Source: Burkholderia sp. GAS332 (GTDB lineage: Bacteria; Pseudomonadota; Gammaproteobacteria; Burkholderiales; Burkholderiaceae). From it: a DNA stretch of 64,000 nucleotides. A program made the position numbers and the translations under genes. This document shows positions 1 to 8,772 of this stretch, in pieces. The stretch spans positions 2,170,001 to 2,234,000 of the forward strand of contig FSRV01000002.1 in the NCBI GenBank assembly GCA_900142905.1, written 5' to 3'. The notes under the pieces were generated by a model. It saw only the letters and a program-made list of their open reading frames with translations, searched no databases and had not been told where the DNA came from. The stretch's first letter is position 1. Each line of letters begins with the position of its first letter.

Positions 1-1144
1 TCGCATCGCTGTGCACGAGTGGGATGACTTCGCGAATCACGTCCGCGAGCTGGAGCGGCGCGACTTCCAGATCGCCCTTTTTGACGACCGCACGAATTCT
101 CCGAATCACTTCGCTCGCGCGGTAGTCATCCAGGACAATATCGTTCATGATCTCTCGAACTTCGCCGAGATCGATATCGTCAACGGCCAAAAAACGCTGT
201 GCGGCCTGTACGTTGCTCAGGATTGCGGTAAGCGGCTGATTTAATTCGTGGGCGAGCGACGAGGCCAGCTCGCCCATCGTGGACACGCGCGTCAGATGCG
301 CCAGGTCCTGGCGGTTACGGTCTAACTCGTATCGATCAGTCGTATCAATGACGAACGCAAGCGTGACGCTATCGTCGCCAAAATTAAATTCATTTATTCC
401 AATTTCAACGCGAAACTCAGTGCCGCCCTTGCGCCTTGCGGGCATCTCATGCAGTTGCGTTATGTCGTGAGATAACGGTAGCGTGGACGCAACTGCCCAA
501 ATGGGATTATTGCTATCGAATCGTAGATCGGGCACGAGCAATTCAATAGGTTTCCCGATCAACTCATCGCATTCGTACCCAAAGAGCTTTGCAGATTGCG
601 GATTAACCGCCACCATCGACCCTCGCTCTCCCAGCATCAGGATAGCGAAGGGCAAGCGCGCCAGCGTCTCGCGAAAGTAACGCATGGCACTTTGTCGACC
701 AGGCACAACGGCGCAAGTATCCTGAAACGCCGTTCGGCGTCCGTCTCTGTCATGTTCATGTGCATATGCCTGCGGGCCAATCGTCCTCGCGAGAGCAGTC
801 CAATGCAGTTTCGCTTCAATAGGACGCCTCGGGCGTGATACGCCGTCACCGCTCCCCCGCGCGCCAGAACCGTCTGCAACGCTACCGTTCGTCGAGCGTG
901 ATTCTCCTGACGGACCTGCTTTCGTCACGGACTCAAGAGAACCGCTGTCATTGGCCATCGCCGGCACACTTGCGAACACCGCCCGCAGGCCTGCCACGAC
1001 GAATTCGACGTAACGCGCCATAACGCCTGGCGGTTTTATGCTAGCGTCCAATGTCGCAATTCGCGGCCGTCTGGCCAGCGCGATAAGCAACCCAAAGATA
1101 ACGGCGGCTTCCAAAACCAGAATGGCTGGCATGACGATGCTCAT
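1..1144 (-). CDS. PAS-domain sensor histidine kinase, C-terminus beyond the left edge
   Basis: Inner-membrane sensor kinase of the FixL-like/NtrB-like type. Reading from the ATG at 1144 the frame stays open to the window edge (381 codons), so the ATP-binding domain is missing only because the window ends. Residues 5-22 form one hydrophobic anchor. A low-complexity linker follows, then a PAS domain (about 160-270, with NPQSAKLFGYE) and a HisKA dimerisation helix with the phospho-acceptor in AHELNQPL (H299). It is a clear paralogue of the kinase at 38795-40345: from the PAS domain on they match almost residue for residue, while the linkers differ. No receiver gene is visible next to it. The nearest GGACC box (1537) points away from it. 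The family is known; the signal is not. Confidence 0.9.
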   Translation of the reverse strand, partial: MSIVMPAILVLEAAVIFGLLIALARRPRIATLDASIKPPGVMARYVEFVVAGLRAVFASVPAMANDSGSLESVTKAGPSGESRSTNGSVADGSGARGSGDGVSRPRRPIEAKLHWTALARTIGPQAYAHEHDRDGRRTAFQDTCAVVPGRQSAMRYFRETLARLPFAILMLGERGSMVAVNPQSAKLFGYECDELIGKPIELLVPDLRFDSNNPIWAVASTLPLSHDITQLHEMPARRKGGTEFRVEIGINEFNFGDDSVTLAFVIDTTDRYELDRNRQDLAHLTRVSTMGELASSLAHELNQPLTAILSNVQAAQRFLAVDDIDLGEVREIMNDIVLDDYRASEVIRRIRAVVKKGDLEVAPLQLADVIREVIPLVHSDA

Positions 1145-1536
1145 AGCCAAACTCTCTCTCAAACTGGACACGAGCGCTGCAAATCGGGCGGAATAACCGG
1201 AGAATCACCGTATCGAACCAGAACAGAACTGTAAAGAATGCTAGTACGTGGGTATCCAATAGTAAACGCCATGCGCGTCTTTTCATGCACGCACTGTCAA
1301 CCCGTCGCACCGCAAATGTACCGATCAGACCCGCATCCACTTTCTATTGCGCCGCGTCACGCTTACTCTGGATTTCTTAAAATTCGCTTTACTCTCATCG
1401 CAACCCGGCCACGATAATTGCGCTGCAAATTGCGGGCACCCCGCGCAACGTTTGATAAATTCTGAAGCATCCTCCAAATCCCGGCCATTCCCCATCGCTC
1501 ATCCCGAAGCTCGGTCGCCGGGGGGCGCCGCCCTGC

Positions 1537-1554
1537 ATTGGACCAAGGTCCAAT
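1537..1554 (+). promoter_or_regulatory. GGACC box (18-bp palindrome) before the 860-aa secreted protein gene
   Basis: The sequence is ATTGGACCAAGGTCCAAT, a perfect inverted repeat apart from the central AA. It is one of eleven copies in the window. A -10-like hexamer TACCTT (1577-1582) starts exactly 22 nt after the box, which would put the box centre near -43 of a plus-strand transcript. The gene starts 157 nt downstream. The rest of the 1145-1711 gap shows nothing recognisable. Confidence 0.8.
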
Positions 1555-1711
1555 TGCATGCTCGCGATGGTGAATCTACCTTTCTAGGACTACTACACCG
1601 ACGGCCAGTGTGACCCTGCCGTCAGGACCAGGCGGTGCCGGCCGCTTCGTTTTCCGTCCGTAGCTCCGGTCACGCTGCGCCAGTGTCACTGAGGCGTGCC
1701 AGGAGAGAACC

Positions 1712-4294
1712 ATGATGACACCAAAACTGTCCATTCGAGCATTGGCCACGGCGCTGGCATGCGCGATGACCTTGTCTTCCATTCAGCCAGTCTGCGCCGC
1801 AACGCAAGACCCCGGCTGGCCGCGCGAACTGGTCAGGGACGGTGCGACCCTCACCTATTACCAACCGCAGATTGACGACTGGAAAGACTTCAAGGAACTG
1901 ACAGGCCGCATGGCAATTAGCGTTACCCCGCGCGGAGGTAAGCCACAGGTGGGCGTCATCACGTTGCAAACGCGTACGGACGTAGATATCGACAGCCGCA
2001 ACGTACTTTTAAGCAATCCACAGATACTAAGCACGTCTTTCCCCGGTACCGACCCAGCAACGGGCCAAAAACTGGATCAGCTGGTGAGAAAATTTCTCAA
2101 TCCGCAGGCGACAATGACCCTATCGGTCGACCGCCTTGTCGCAAGTGTGGATAAGAAAAACGCGCCACCGGTTGCGGCCGTCAAGAACGACCCGCCAACG
2201 ATCTTCGCGAGTTTCGGCCCGGCGGTCCTCTTGTTCGTGGACGGTGAACCGGTGCTTGCACCGATCATCCAGAATTCAGACCTTTCCTTCGTCGTCAATG
2301 CCAACTGGCCACTGTTCGTCGACAACGCGACTCACCAGTACTATCTGTTCACCGGGCAGTCGTGGGTAACGTCGACTGATCTGAAAAGCGGATGGGCGGA
2401 AACGAAAACGCTTCCCGCCAAGATGACGAAAATTTCCGCCGACCCCACCTGGGCAGATCTGAAGCCCTTCATCCCCGCGCCCCAAGGGCACAAGACCAAG
2501 GCGCCTGGCGTGTTCTTCAGCAGTACGCCGGCCGAGCTGATTGTGTTCGACGGGCAACCGGTCTATGCAACGATTCCCGGCACCCAGTTGGTCTACGCGA
2601 AAAACACCGACAGCGATGTGTTCGTCTTCTCGCCGAACAAGACCTTCTACTTTCTGACCGCCGGTCGCTGGTTTTCCGCGCCTGGACCTAGTGGACCGTG
2701 GACGTTCGCGACGAACCAACTACCGCCCGATTTCGCGAAGATTCCACGTGACAGCCCGGCCGCACGGGTCCTGAGTTCCGTGCCCGGGACACCGGAAGCC
2801 GCCGACGCTGTCCTGCTCGCGCAGATCCCGACGACAGTCGAGGTCAACCCTACCGCGGCCGCGGCCGCCGTCAAGGTTGCATATAGTGGCGATCCTGAGT
2901 TCAAGCCAATCGAAGGCACGTCGATGGCGTACGCAACGAACACGCCCGACAAAGTGATCAAGGTGGAGAATCGCTACTATGTTTGCTCACAAGGCGTCTG
3001 GTTCGATTCTTCGTCCCCTGGCGGACCATGGCAAACCAGCACCACCGTGCCTCAGGTCATCTATACGATTCCGCCTAGCTCACCCGTCTATAACGTGACA
3101 TACGTCACACAACAGGTGACCCCGACGGGTACCGTGCAGGCGAGCTACACGGCGGGATATCTCGGCATGTTCATCGCCGGCGCAGCGGTCGGCGCGATCC
3201 TCGCTGAAGGCAACGGCTACTACTATCCGCCCTACGTCGGCGTAGGGCGCCTCCCCTATCCGGCCTACTATCCGCGTCCGATGCCTTACGGCTATCGCAC
3301 TTACAACCCCTACACGGGAGCGAGCGGCGTGAGGGGGGGGGCTTACGGCCCGAACGGCAGCGCTCAATGGGGCGCATCCTACAATCCCTATACCGGCACC
3401 TATGCACGCGGCGCCACGGCATCTGGGCGATACGGCAGTGGTGGCGTTGCACAAGCTTACAATCCCTACACCGGGGCCTATGCCGCGACGCGCCAGGGAT
3501 CGAACGCCTATGGCAGTTGGGGAAGTTCCGTCGTCACGAAGGGCAATCAATGGGCGGCGACTCAGCATAGAACGACGGCCAATGGCTCAGTCGGCACCTA
3601 TCAGAATTCAGCTGGAGGCAAGGCAATTGCCGGCCAGAACGCCAACGGCCGGGCTGCGGTGGGCAAAACCGCGGGCGGCGACATGTATGCCGGGCGCGAC
3701 GGGAATGTCTACAAAAACACCAATGGCAGCTGGCAGAAGTACGAAAATGGCTCGTGGTCTTCGGTGAATAAGCCCACGCCACAAGGTGCACAGACTGCCA
3801 ACTCCGCCACCGCCCAGCAACGGGCACAGAACGCTCAACAGCAGCGCACCACGAGTTCCCAGACCACCAATTCCGCCGCCGCCCAGCAACGAGCGCAGAG
3901 CGCTCAACAGCAGCGCACCACGAGTTCCCAAACCGCCAATTCCGCCACCGCCCAGCAACGAGCGCAGAGCGCTCAGCAGCAGCGCACCACGAGTCCCCAG
4001 ACCGCCAACTCCGCCGCCGCCCAGCAAAGAGCACAGAGCGCTCAACAGCAGCGGCCCACAGGTGCACAGACTGCCAATTCCGCTACGGCACAGCAAAGAA
4101 TGCAGAGCGCTCAACCGCAGCGCCCGACGCAATCGGCTGGAGCCAGACCGGCCGGACAGGGATCTTTTGGCGACTTGAACCAGGACATGCAGAATCGACA
4201 GCGTGGTGCAGCCCAGAGCCGACGCGTCGCTCAGGCCGACCGCGGTGGTGGCGGTGGTGGCGGTGGTGGCTTTGGGGGAGGCTTTCGTCGATAG
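1712..4294 (+). CDS. Large secreted repeat-rich protein of unknown function
   Basis: 860 aa, started at the ATG after AGGAGAGAACC. A Sec signal peptide (about residues 1-30, ending VCAAT) predicts export. Residues 31-460 are a folded-looking beta-rich part with repeated FVDG/VFDG and SGPW/GGPW motifs. Residues 485-505 form a short Gly/Ala hydrophobic segment. Then come Tyr/Pro-rich stretches with three YNPYTG motifs (about 530-590), five 23-residue Gln/Ala/Ser repeats (694-808) and an R/G-rich tail with nine consecutive Gly. Similar Burkholderia proteins are, from memory, annotated as carbohydrate-binding family V/XII, but no catalytic residues are visible. A GGACC box lies 157 nt upstream, placing it in the putative stress regulon. 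A run of nine G at 3333-3341 lies in frame. Function unknown; an envelope or matrix role is inference. Confidence 0.8.
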   Translation: MMTPKLSIRALATALACAMTLSSIQPVCAATQDPGWPRELVRDGATLTYYQPQIDDWKDFKELTGRMAISVTPRGGKPQVGVITLQTRTDVDIDSRNVLLSNPQILSTSFPGTDPATGQKLDQLVRKFLNPQATMTLSVDRLVASVDKKNAPPVAAVKNDPPTIFASFGPAVLLFVDGEPVLAPIIQNSDLSFVVNANWPLFVDNATHQYYLFTGQSWVTSTDLKSGWAETKTLPAKMTKISADPTWADLKPFIPAPQGHKTKAPGVFFSSTPAELIVFDGQPVYATIPGTQLVYAKNTDSDVFVFSPNKTFYFLTAGRWFSAPGPSGPWTFATNQLPPDFAKIPRDSPAARVLSSVPGTPEAADAVLLAQIPTTVEVNPTAAAAAVKVAYSGDPEFKPIEGTSMAYATNTPDKVIKVENRYYVCSQGVWFDSSSPGGPWQTSTTVPQVIYTIPPSSPVYNVTYVTQQVTPTGTVQASYTAGYLGMFIAGAAVGAILAEGNGYYYPPYVGVGRLPYPAYYPRPMPYGYRTYNPYTGASGVRGGAYGPNGSAQWGASYNPYTGTYARGATASGRYGSGGVAQAYNPYTGAYAATRQGSNAYGSWGSSVVTKGNQWAATQHRTTANGSVGTYQNSAGGKAIAGQNANGRAAVGKTAGGDMYAGRDGNVYKNTNGSWQKYENGSWSSVNKPTPQGAQTANSATAQQRAQNAQQQRTTSSQTTNSAAAQQRAQSAQQQRTTSSQTANSATAQQRAQSAQQQRTTSPQTANSAAAQQRAQSAQQQRPTGAQTANSATAQQRMQSAQPQRPTQSAGARPAGQGSFGDLNQDMQNRQRGAAQSRRVAQADRGGGGGGGGGFGGGFRR
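3791..4135 (+). repeat. Five tandem 69-bp coding repeats
   Basis: Five in-frame 69-nt units encode a 23-residue repeat of the form QTANSATAQQRAQSAQQQR followed by four variable residues. Copies differ by a few substitutions (A/T at the third position, TTSS/TTSP/PTGA at the end). The unit is a multiple of three, so gain or loss of copies would keep the reading frame. The translation is Gln-rich and likely disordered or coiled. Confidence 0.9.
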
Positions 4295-4398
4295 TAATCC
4301 GTACGCGATGCGCGTCTTGCAAAGGGTGGCGCTTGGCGTATTGACGAGGCCGATATTGATGCTGCTCCGTTGAATCCGGCGTCGCGGCCGCCCAGACT

Positions 4399-4845
4399 TC
4401 AGTGCTCGTTGCAAACAATGGCGGTGAGCAGCAGGGGCAATACCTGGTGAACGACAGCGTCGCCGCCCGCCTCGCGAACTCGTGTCCCTACTGTCTCAGC
4501 GGACCCGGATACTATCGCGCCATAGAGCGATCCCGCCATCTCCTCTCCGCTGCCCTTCCTGAACATCGGGTCGTCGTGAACATAACCCAGCACGGCATAC
4601 ACCCGAAACCCAAATGCCGTCAGCTCGCTGCCGCGTGTCGCGCGAAATGCGTTCACCGAATTCTCTTCCACATGCATCGCATTGCGCTCGATGTAGTGCT
4701 CGTCTACGAGCGACGCGATGAACGTGTGAGCGTCCGACTTGCAGTCGAGCTGTGGGTCGAGAGCATAAGCGTGCGCCGGGACGGGATAGAGTCCCGTGCC
4801 CAGTGCCGTCATAACCGCTGCGGTGCTAAGTAGCGCCTTTATCAT
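4399..4845 (-). CDS. Small exported protein of unknown function
   Basis: 148 aa from the ATG at 4845, chosen because it directly begins a signal peptide (MIKALLSTAAVMTALG... cut after AHA near residue 26). A longer frame reaches 4917 but adds only an Arg-rich non-signal stretch. The mature part has two Cys (near the start, in LDCKSD, and at the end, in IVCNEH) that could form a disulfide in the periplasm. No family recognised. It converges with the large secreted protein gene ending at 4294. No clear Shine-Dalgarno sequence precedes the chosen start. Confidence 0.6.
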   Translation of the reverse strand: MIKALLSTAAVMTALGTGLYPVPAHAYALDPQLDCKSDAHTFIASLVDEHYIERNAMHVEENSVNAFRATRGSELTAFGFRVYAVLGYVHDDPMFRKGSGEEMAGSLYGAIVSGSAETVGTRVREAGGDAVVHQVLPLLLTAIVCNEH

Positions 4846-4936
4846 GGCTGTTGTGCATAGATCTGTACAAGTTCGCTGCCTCGCTGCCGCTCTGCGCTTT
4901 GGACACCGCACCGCCAATCAGATCCTTGAACAGATG

Positions 4937-5023
4937 TCAGTTCACCAGCACGAATTCGCCCGGCTTCCAGGTCTTGTCGAATCCAGCAAGCGCCACGATC
5001 ATGATTTTTTCCGCGAGAACCAT
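4937..5023 (-). pseudogene. C-terminal scrap of a DUF1254/DUF1214 gene
   Basis: The minus strand encodes FDKTWKPGEFVLVN then stop, nearly identical to the C-terminus of the DUF1254 protein at 21428-22951 (FDKTWKPGELDLVG). It is now the end of a 28-codon frame that starts with ATG at 5023 behind a GGAG, fusing 14 unrelated residues to the remnant. This is the footprint of a former DUF1254 gene beside the intact one at 5236. Nothing else is recognised in 4846-5235. Confidence 0.65.
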
Positions 5024-5235
5024 GTTCAAATCTCCGTGCGAGTAGCTCGGCCTCTTGATCTGCTATTGCTTTCAGGGGTGCACGTCTGCCATCACGGATG
5101 TCAGGCGCAAACAGAGCCATCGCGAACATGATCGATCCAAGCCATGCGAGACTTCTCACAGCTTTCCCCACGCAGAGGTTCGCTCTCCGGTCTCTAACCA
5201 CCATTGACGAGATCGGTCATTCAAGCTTCACTGGC

Positions 5236-6645
5236 CTACTGCAGTCGCTTCACCGGTGGGGCGGTCCAGGCGCCGGTCAACGCTTCTTCCTTCGGCCAGT
5301 AAAGGCGCAGATACATGGAGAACGGTCCTTTGGGCGCCGGCAACCAGTTGGCTTCTTTCTCCTTGCCGGGAGATTCATTCTGGATGTATAGCGTCAGTCC
5401 TCCGTCGCTATCTCGCTTGAGTTGCGGGAGCATGGGCGAATTGATGAGATAGCGATTGATGGAATTGTCCACCAGCAGACTCGCCGGGAGTTCATACATG
5501 GTCAGCGACCAGAATGCATTGACCGGCGGCAGTTGGCCCGGTGCAAAGCGTAAGGTATAGCGGTTGGCGCCGTCCAACTTCTGCTTGTCAGTATCGACGT
5601 AATAGATCGGATACATGGCCTCCTGCTTCGAGTTGCCATAAATGCCGATGGTCCCGAGCATGCGATTCAGATAGTTACCCTTCATATATGCGCGCGTACC
5701 GAACAGATCACCCGCTTTCAGTTGGCCGCTCGCCATCTGCTTCACGCCGCCGTCAAATGCAGCCCATGCGTCGGCGATACCCTGCTGGAAAGCGGCCTTC
5801 ATCTCAGGCGACAGCGTTTCGGGATCGAAAGTCTTCCCCGCACCTACGCCGATCCTGGCAAATCGGGCCATGAGGTCCTTCTCTTTCGGGTTGGTGGGAC
5901 AGAACTGCAAAGCGAAGTTAAGAATGCTGAAAAATTGCAGCGACGTCTTCTGGTCCTCCGGGCTCAACGGCTTGATGAAATTAATGGCGGGTGGTGCTGC
6001 AGGTGGCGTCGTACCGAGGAATTGCGAGAGTGGTTGAACCTTGTAGGCGGCCTGAATTTTCTTCACATTGTCGATATCGCCGGGGTTGAACAACTGCGTT
6101 CGATACACGACCGTGACCAGTTGCGTCTCGGAGCGCACGACCTTCTTCACGCCTCGCGGCGTGGGGCCTTTCCAGTTCGGTCCCACAACCATGTAGCTGC
6201 CGCCGTCGTTGCCGGTGGTCCGTGTGCCGAGATAGTCAAAATTGAAGGTATAGGCGTCCGTGAACTGCACGCTGAAGTAGCGCTTCTTTTCCATCGGCGG
6301 CAAGGTCAGCACGATCGGCTCCGCGCGCAGGTCCAGGCCCATCCAGGAGTATGGCGTGTCCGAGTTGGGCGTCTGGACCGCCTTGTCGGCTGGCGTAAAG
6401 ACTCGCGGAATATTGGCGATGTGGTTCCATGGCGCCTTGAACTCTGGGCTATCGCCATTTGCGAAGTAATCGTACTGAACGCGATAGTTGTCCACTACTG
6501 GAAAGCCGTAGATATACGCGTCTTTGGCGATCGCACGGGCCTCCGCGGGTGTCACGGATGGCTGCACCTCTGCCGCCGCGAAGGCAACCGGTGCAAACAA
6601 CGCAACAGCACAAACAAGGGTTCTCAGGCACGAAAAATTCCTCAC
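5236..6645 (-). CDS. DUF1254/DUF1214 secreted protein
   Basis: 469 aa when started at the GTG at 6645, which has GGAGAG six bases upstream and begins a signal peptide (VRNFSCLRTLVCAVALF..., cut near AFAAA). A longer frame to 6732 has no such support. The N-terminal DUF1254 part starts at EARAIAKDAYIYGFPVVDNY; the middle has TPNSDTPYSWMGLDL; the C-terminal DUF1214 part includes FAPGQLPPVNAFWSLTMY and ESPGKEKEANWLPAP. It is a close paralogue of the protein at 19972-21411. The biochemical function of the family is not settled; a periplasmic role is inferred from the signal peptide. The GGACC box at 6785 is 139 nt upstream and oriented with this gene. Confidence 0.85.
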   Translation of the reverse strand: MRNFSCLRTLVCAVALFAPVAFAAAEVQPSVTPAEARAIAKDAYIYGFPVVDNYRVQYDYFANGDSPEFKAPWNHIANIPRVFTPADKAVQTPNSDTPYSWMGLDLRAEPIVLTLPPMEKKRYFSVQFTDAYTFNFDYLGTRTTGNDGGSYMVVGPNWKGPTPRGVKKVVRSETQLVTVVYRTQLFNPGDIDNVKKIQAAYKVQPLSQFLGTTPPAAPPAINFIKPLSPEDQKTSLQFFSILNFALQFCPTNPKEKDLMARFARIGVGAGKTFDPETLSPEMKAAFQQGIADAWAAFDGGVKQMASGQLKAGDLFGTRAYMKGNYLNRMLGTIGIYGNSKQEAMYPIYYVDTDKQKLDGANRYTLRFAPGQLPPVNAFWSLTMYELPASLLVDNSINRYLINSPMLPQLKRDSDGGLTLYIQNESPGKEKEANWLPAPKGPFSMYLRLYWPKEEALTGAWTAPPVKRLQ

Positions 6646-6784
6646 GAGTCTCTCCACGTGGTGTATAAATCGCGCGACAGGCGGCGCGCTCGTTCGCGCC
6701 CGTCTCGCACAGTTCAAGGTTCCCGGGCCCACGGCGAACTGCGCCCTCTACCCCATAAGCTATGAATCTGCCGTGAATTCCGCA

Positions 6785-6802
6785 ATTGGACCTTGGTCCA
6801 AT
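6785..6802 (-). promoter_or_regulatory. GGACC box before the DUF1254 gene
   Basis: On the minus strand it reads ATTGGACCAAGGTCCAAT, the perfect form. A -10-like TAGCTT (complement of 6757-6762) lies 22 nt downstream. It is one of two boxes in the 353-bp divergent gap 6646-6998, with centres 57 bp apart; each box ends exactly 139 nt before its own start codon. Nothing else is seen in the gap. Confidence 0.85.
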
Positions 6803-6841
6803 GCGCGCGCCGGAACGTTTTGATGCGGTCGCATCGAAACG

Positions 6842-6859
6842 ATTGGACCAAGGTCCAAT
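6842..6859 (+). promoter_or_regulatory. GGACC box before zf-TFIIB/terC
   Basis: ATTGGACCAAGGTCCAAT on the plus strand, followed after 22 nt by TAGGCT (6882-6887). The same hexamer at the same distance follows the box at 37993. It faces the zf-TFIIB and terC genes. Confidence 0.85.
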
Positions 6860-6998
6860 ATCGCGAGAGCACATTTGTCTCTAGGCTCTTTGGTGGGTCA
6901 CGGCACGAAAGCCGAAACACTTCAATTTTGTGCCGTAGCGCGGCTCGCAGGATTCGATGGATCGGAGGCTCGTCAACGCAGCAACGAAGGAGCAGGAA

Positions 6999-7328
6999 AT
7001 GAAGTGTCCCGTATGCAAGACGCCCGATCTGTTGATGGCCGACCGCCAAGGCATCGAAATTGACTACTGCCCCACGTGTCGCGGGGTATGGCTCGATCGG
7101 GGCGAACTCGACAAACTGATCGAGCGCGCAGCGCAGGAGTACTCCGGTGCGGCAGCCACCGATCTTCCGGCGGCTGCCAGATCAACTGAACGTCGCGACC
7201 AAGATCAGCGCGCTAGTCCGGACGCCGAGTGGGGTCGCAGCGGTCGCACAGACGCCGGCCAACCCGACCGCCGCTATCCACAAAAAAAGAAGAAGTCATT
7301 GTTCGGCGAACTGTTCGACTTCGACTGA
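6999..7328 (+). CDS. TFIIB-type zinc-ribbon protein
   Basis: 109 aa, started at the ATG after GAAGGAGCAGGAA, so that the protein begins MKCPVC. Two CPxC knuckles (C3/C6 and C24/C27) followed by GVWLDRGELDKLIE are the hallmark of the zf-TFIIB family (PF13453), small predicted cytoplasmic zinc-ribbon proteins. The C-terminal half is charged and disordered, with a KKKKSLFGELFDFD tail. It is 21 nt upstream of terC, so the two are probably co-transcribed from the GGACC-box promoter. The exact role of these proteins is unknown. Confidence 0.85.
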   Translation: MKCPVCKTPDLLMADRQGIEIDYCPTCRGVWLDRGELDKLIERAAQEYSGAAATDLPAAARSTERRDQDQRASPDAEWGRSGRTDAGQPDRRYPQKKKKSLFGELFDFD

Positions 7329-7349
7329 TTCTGCTTTCTGCGGCTCCCC

Positions 7350-8093
7350 ATGGACTACCTGATTGCTTTGGCAGGCGACCCGGCCGCGTGGGCGGCGCTA
7401 GCGACGCTCGTCGTAATGGAAGCCGTACTCGGCATCGACAACCTCATCTTTATCTCGATCATCACCAACAAGTTGCCCGAAACGCATCGCGCGCGCGCAC
7501 AGCGTCTCGGCATCGCGCTCGCCCTCGTCATGCGACTTGGTCTGCTAGGTACGGTGGCGCTAATCGTCCGGCTCACGTATCCGATTTTCCACGCACTGGG
7601 TCATGGCTTCTCGTGGCGCGATCTTATCCTGATCGCGGGCGGCCTGTTTCTGGTCTGGAAGTCCACCACGGAAATCCATCATCATGTTACGCACGAAACC
7701 GGAGACGAGACATCCGGACGCAATCCATCGACGCTTACGCCGTGGTCCGCGATCGGCCAGATATTGATTCTGGATCTTGTGTTTTCTATCGACAGTATTG
7801 TGACAGCCGTCGGCATGACCGACGACATTCCGATCATGTTCGTTGCCGTGATCGCAGCGGTCGCGGTCATGCTGTTCGCAGCAGGGCCGCTGTCGCGCTT
7901 CATCGAGCACAATCCGACCGTCGTGATGCTCGCGCTCGGCTTTCTCCTCGTGATCGGTATGACGCTGATCGCGGAAGGTTTCGGTTCGCATGTGCCCAAG
8001 GGTTACATCTATGCTGCGATGGCATTCTCGGCATTGGTCGAGGGCCTCAACATGCTGTCGCGCCGTGCGAAGGCGCGGCGAAGTGCGTGGTAG
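7350..8093 (+). CDS. TerC-family integral membrane protein
   Basis: 247 aa polytopic inner-membrane protein with about seven hydrophobic segments. The family signatures are present: [11 protein letters not shown] (near residue 25) and [15 protein letters not shown] (near 145), whose buried acidic residues are conserved in TerC/YgdQ/YoaE proteins. Members are linked to tellurite resistance and to metal-ion (Mn, Ca) handling; the substrate here cannot be read from sequence. It follows the zf-TFIIB gene. Its last 28 or so codons recur as a dead fragment at 31286-31368, also next to the same outer-membrane gene family. Confidence 0.9.
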   Translation: MDYLIALAGDPAAWAALATLVVMEAVLGIDNLIFISIITNKLPETHRARAQRLGIALALVMRLGLLGTVALIVRLTYPIFHALGHGFSWRDLILIAGGLFLVWKSTTEIHHHVTHETGDETSGRNPSTLTPWSAIGQILILDLVFSIDSIVTAVGMTDDIPIMFVAVIAAVAVMLFAAGPLSRFIEHNPTVVMLALGFLLVIGMTLIAEGFGSHVPKGYIYAAMAFSALVEGLNMLSRRAKARRSAW

Positions 8094-8179
8094 CACGTGG
8101 AAGCAAAGCTCATACAGTGCGTGAAGCAGGATTGATCAGGTGTTGGCTGGCTGAAGCACCGCCGACGGCACCCTTTGGT

Positions 8180-8590
8180 TCAGAACTTTATGCTCACCCC
8201 GGTGAAAAAACCCTCCGTCTTGATCTTGTAAAGAAAGTTTGGTTTTTCGTAGTCCATGCTAATTATTCTGTACCCGATTTTCGCAGCGATCGACTTCGTA
8301 AAATTGTAGGCGATCAGTTGCCATGAATGTTTAGTCCCTCCAGTCCCCGCGTCGGCGTACCCGAAGATCGACCACTTTTCCGAAAAGGCGTAGGAAGCGC
8401 ACGCCAATGAAACCGTCGGTCCAACTCGTGCTGTTATCTCGACTGGCGCCATTCGGCAATAGCGCCCCCCCGAGTAGGAAATATCCCCATGAACATAGGT
8501 ATAACGAACACCTGCGAGCACATCGACCGGTGTCACCGGGCTATCGAGCACGCGATATGCGCCCGCCGCCTGAATCGCTGCTGTCCAACC
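8180..8590 (-). pseudogene. 5'-truncated, frameshifted outer-membrane beta-barrel gene
   Basis: The minus strand matches the second half of the intact barrel gene at 30420-31199 (TVLQAAGAYRVLDSPVTP through to the terminal Phe). The first half is missing upstream of about 8590. A one-base loss after YSGG shifts the frame over roughly 25 codons, a later indel restores it, and three codons are lost in QLIAGADYNF. The GGACC box that would have driven it survives at 8657. It converges with terC, the same arrangement as the fragment pair near 31.3 kb. Confidence 0.85.
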
Positions 8591-8656
8591 AAAGCAGGCG
8601 GCCGCCCTCCGGGCGTCCCTTCTTGCACACGATATACACGGCGGCTCTTTTTGATA

Positions 8657-8674
8657 ATTGGACTTTGGTCCAAT
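8657..8674 (-). promoter_or_regulatory. GGACC box upstream of the decayed barrel gene
   Basis: On the minus strand it reads ATTGGACCAAAGTCCAAT with TATCGT 22 nt downstream. Its gene is now a pseudogene, so this box may be an orphan. It compares with the box at 30296 that precedes the intact copy. Confidence 0.75.
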
Positions 8675-8772
8675 AGCGTGGCCCAGTCACTCGCACGGGA
8701 AACGAATACTTCTCCGGAAGTTACGTTCCCAACTGCGAATATTTGCAGCACCGCAGGCACAGAGGCGCCGCC

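Noticed and set aside
7229..8326. A long plus-strand frame (365 codons) across the zf-TFIIB and terC genes.
   Set aside because: Out of frame with the two recognisable genes and Arg/His-rich, as expected for a shadow frame in GC-rich DNA.
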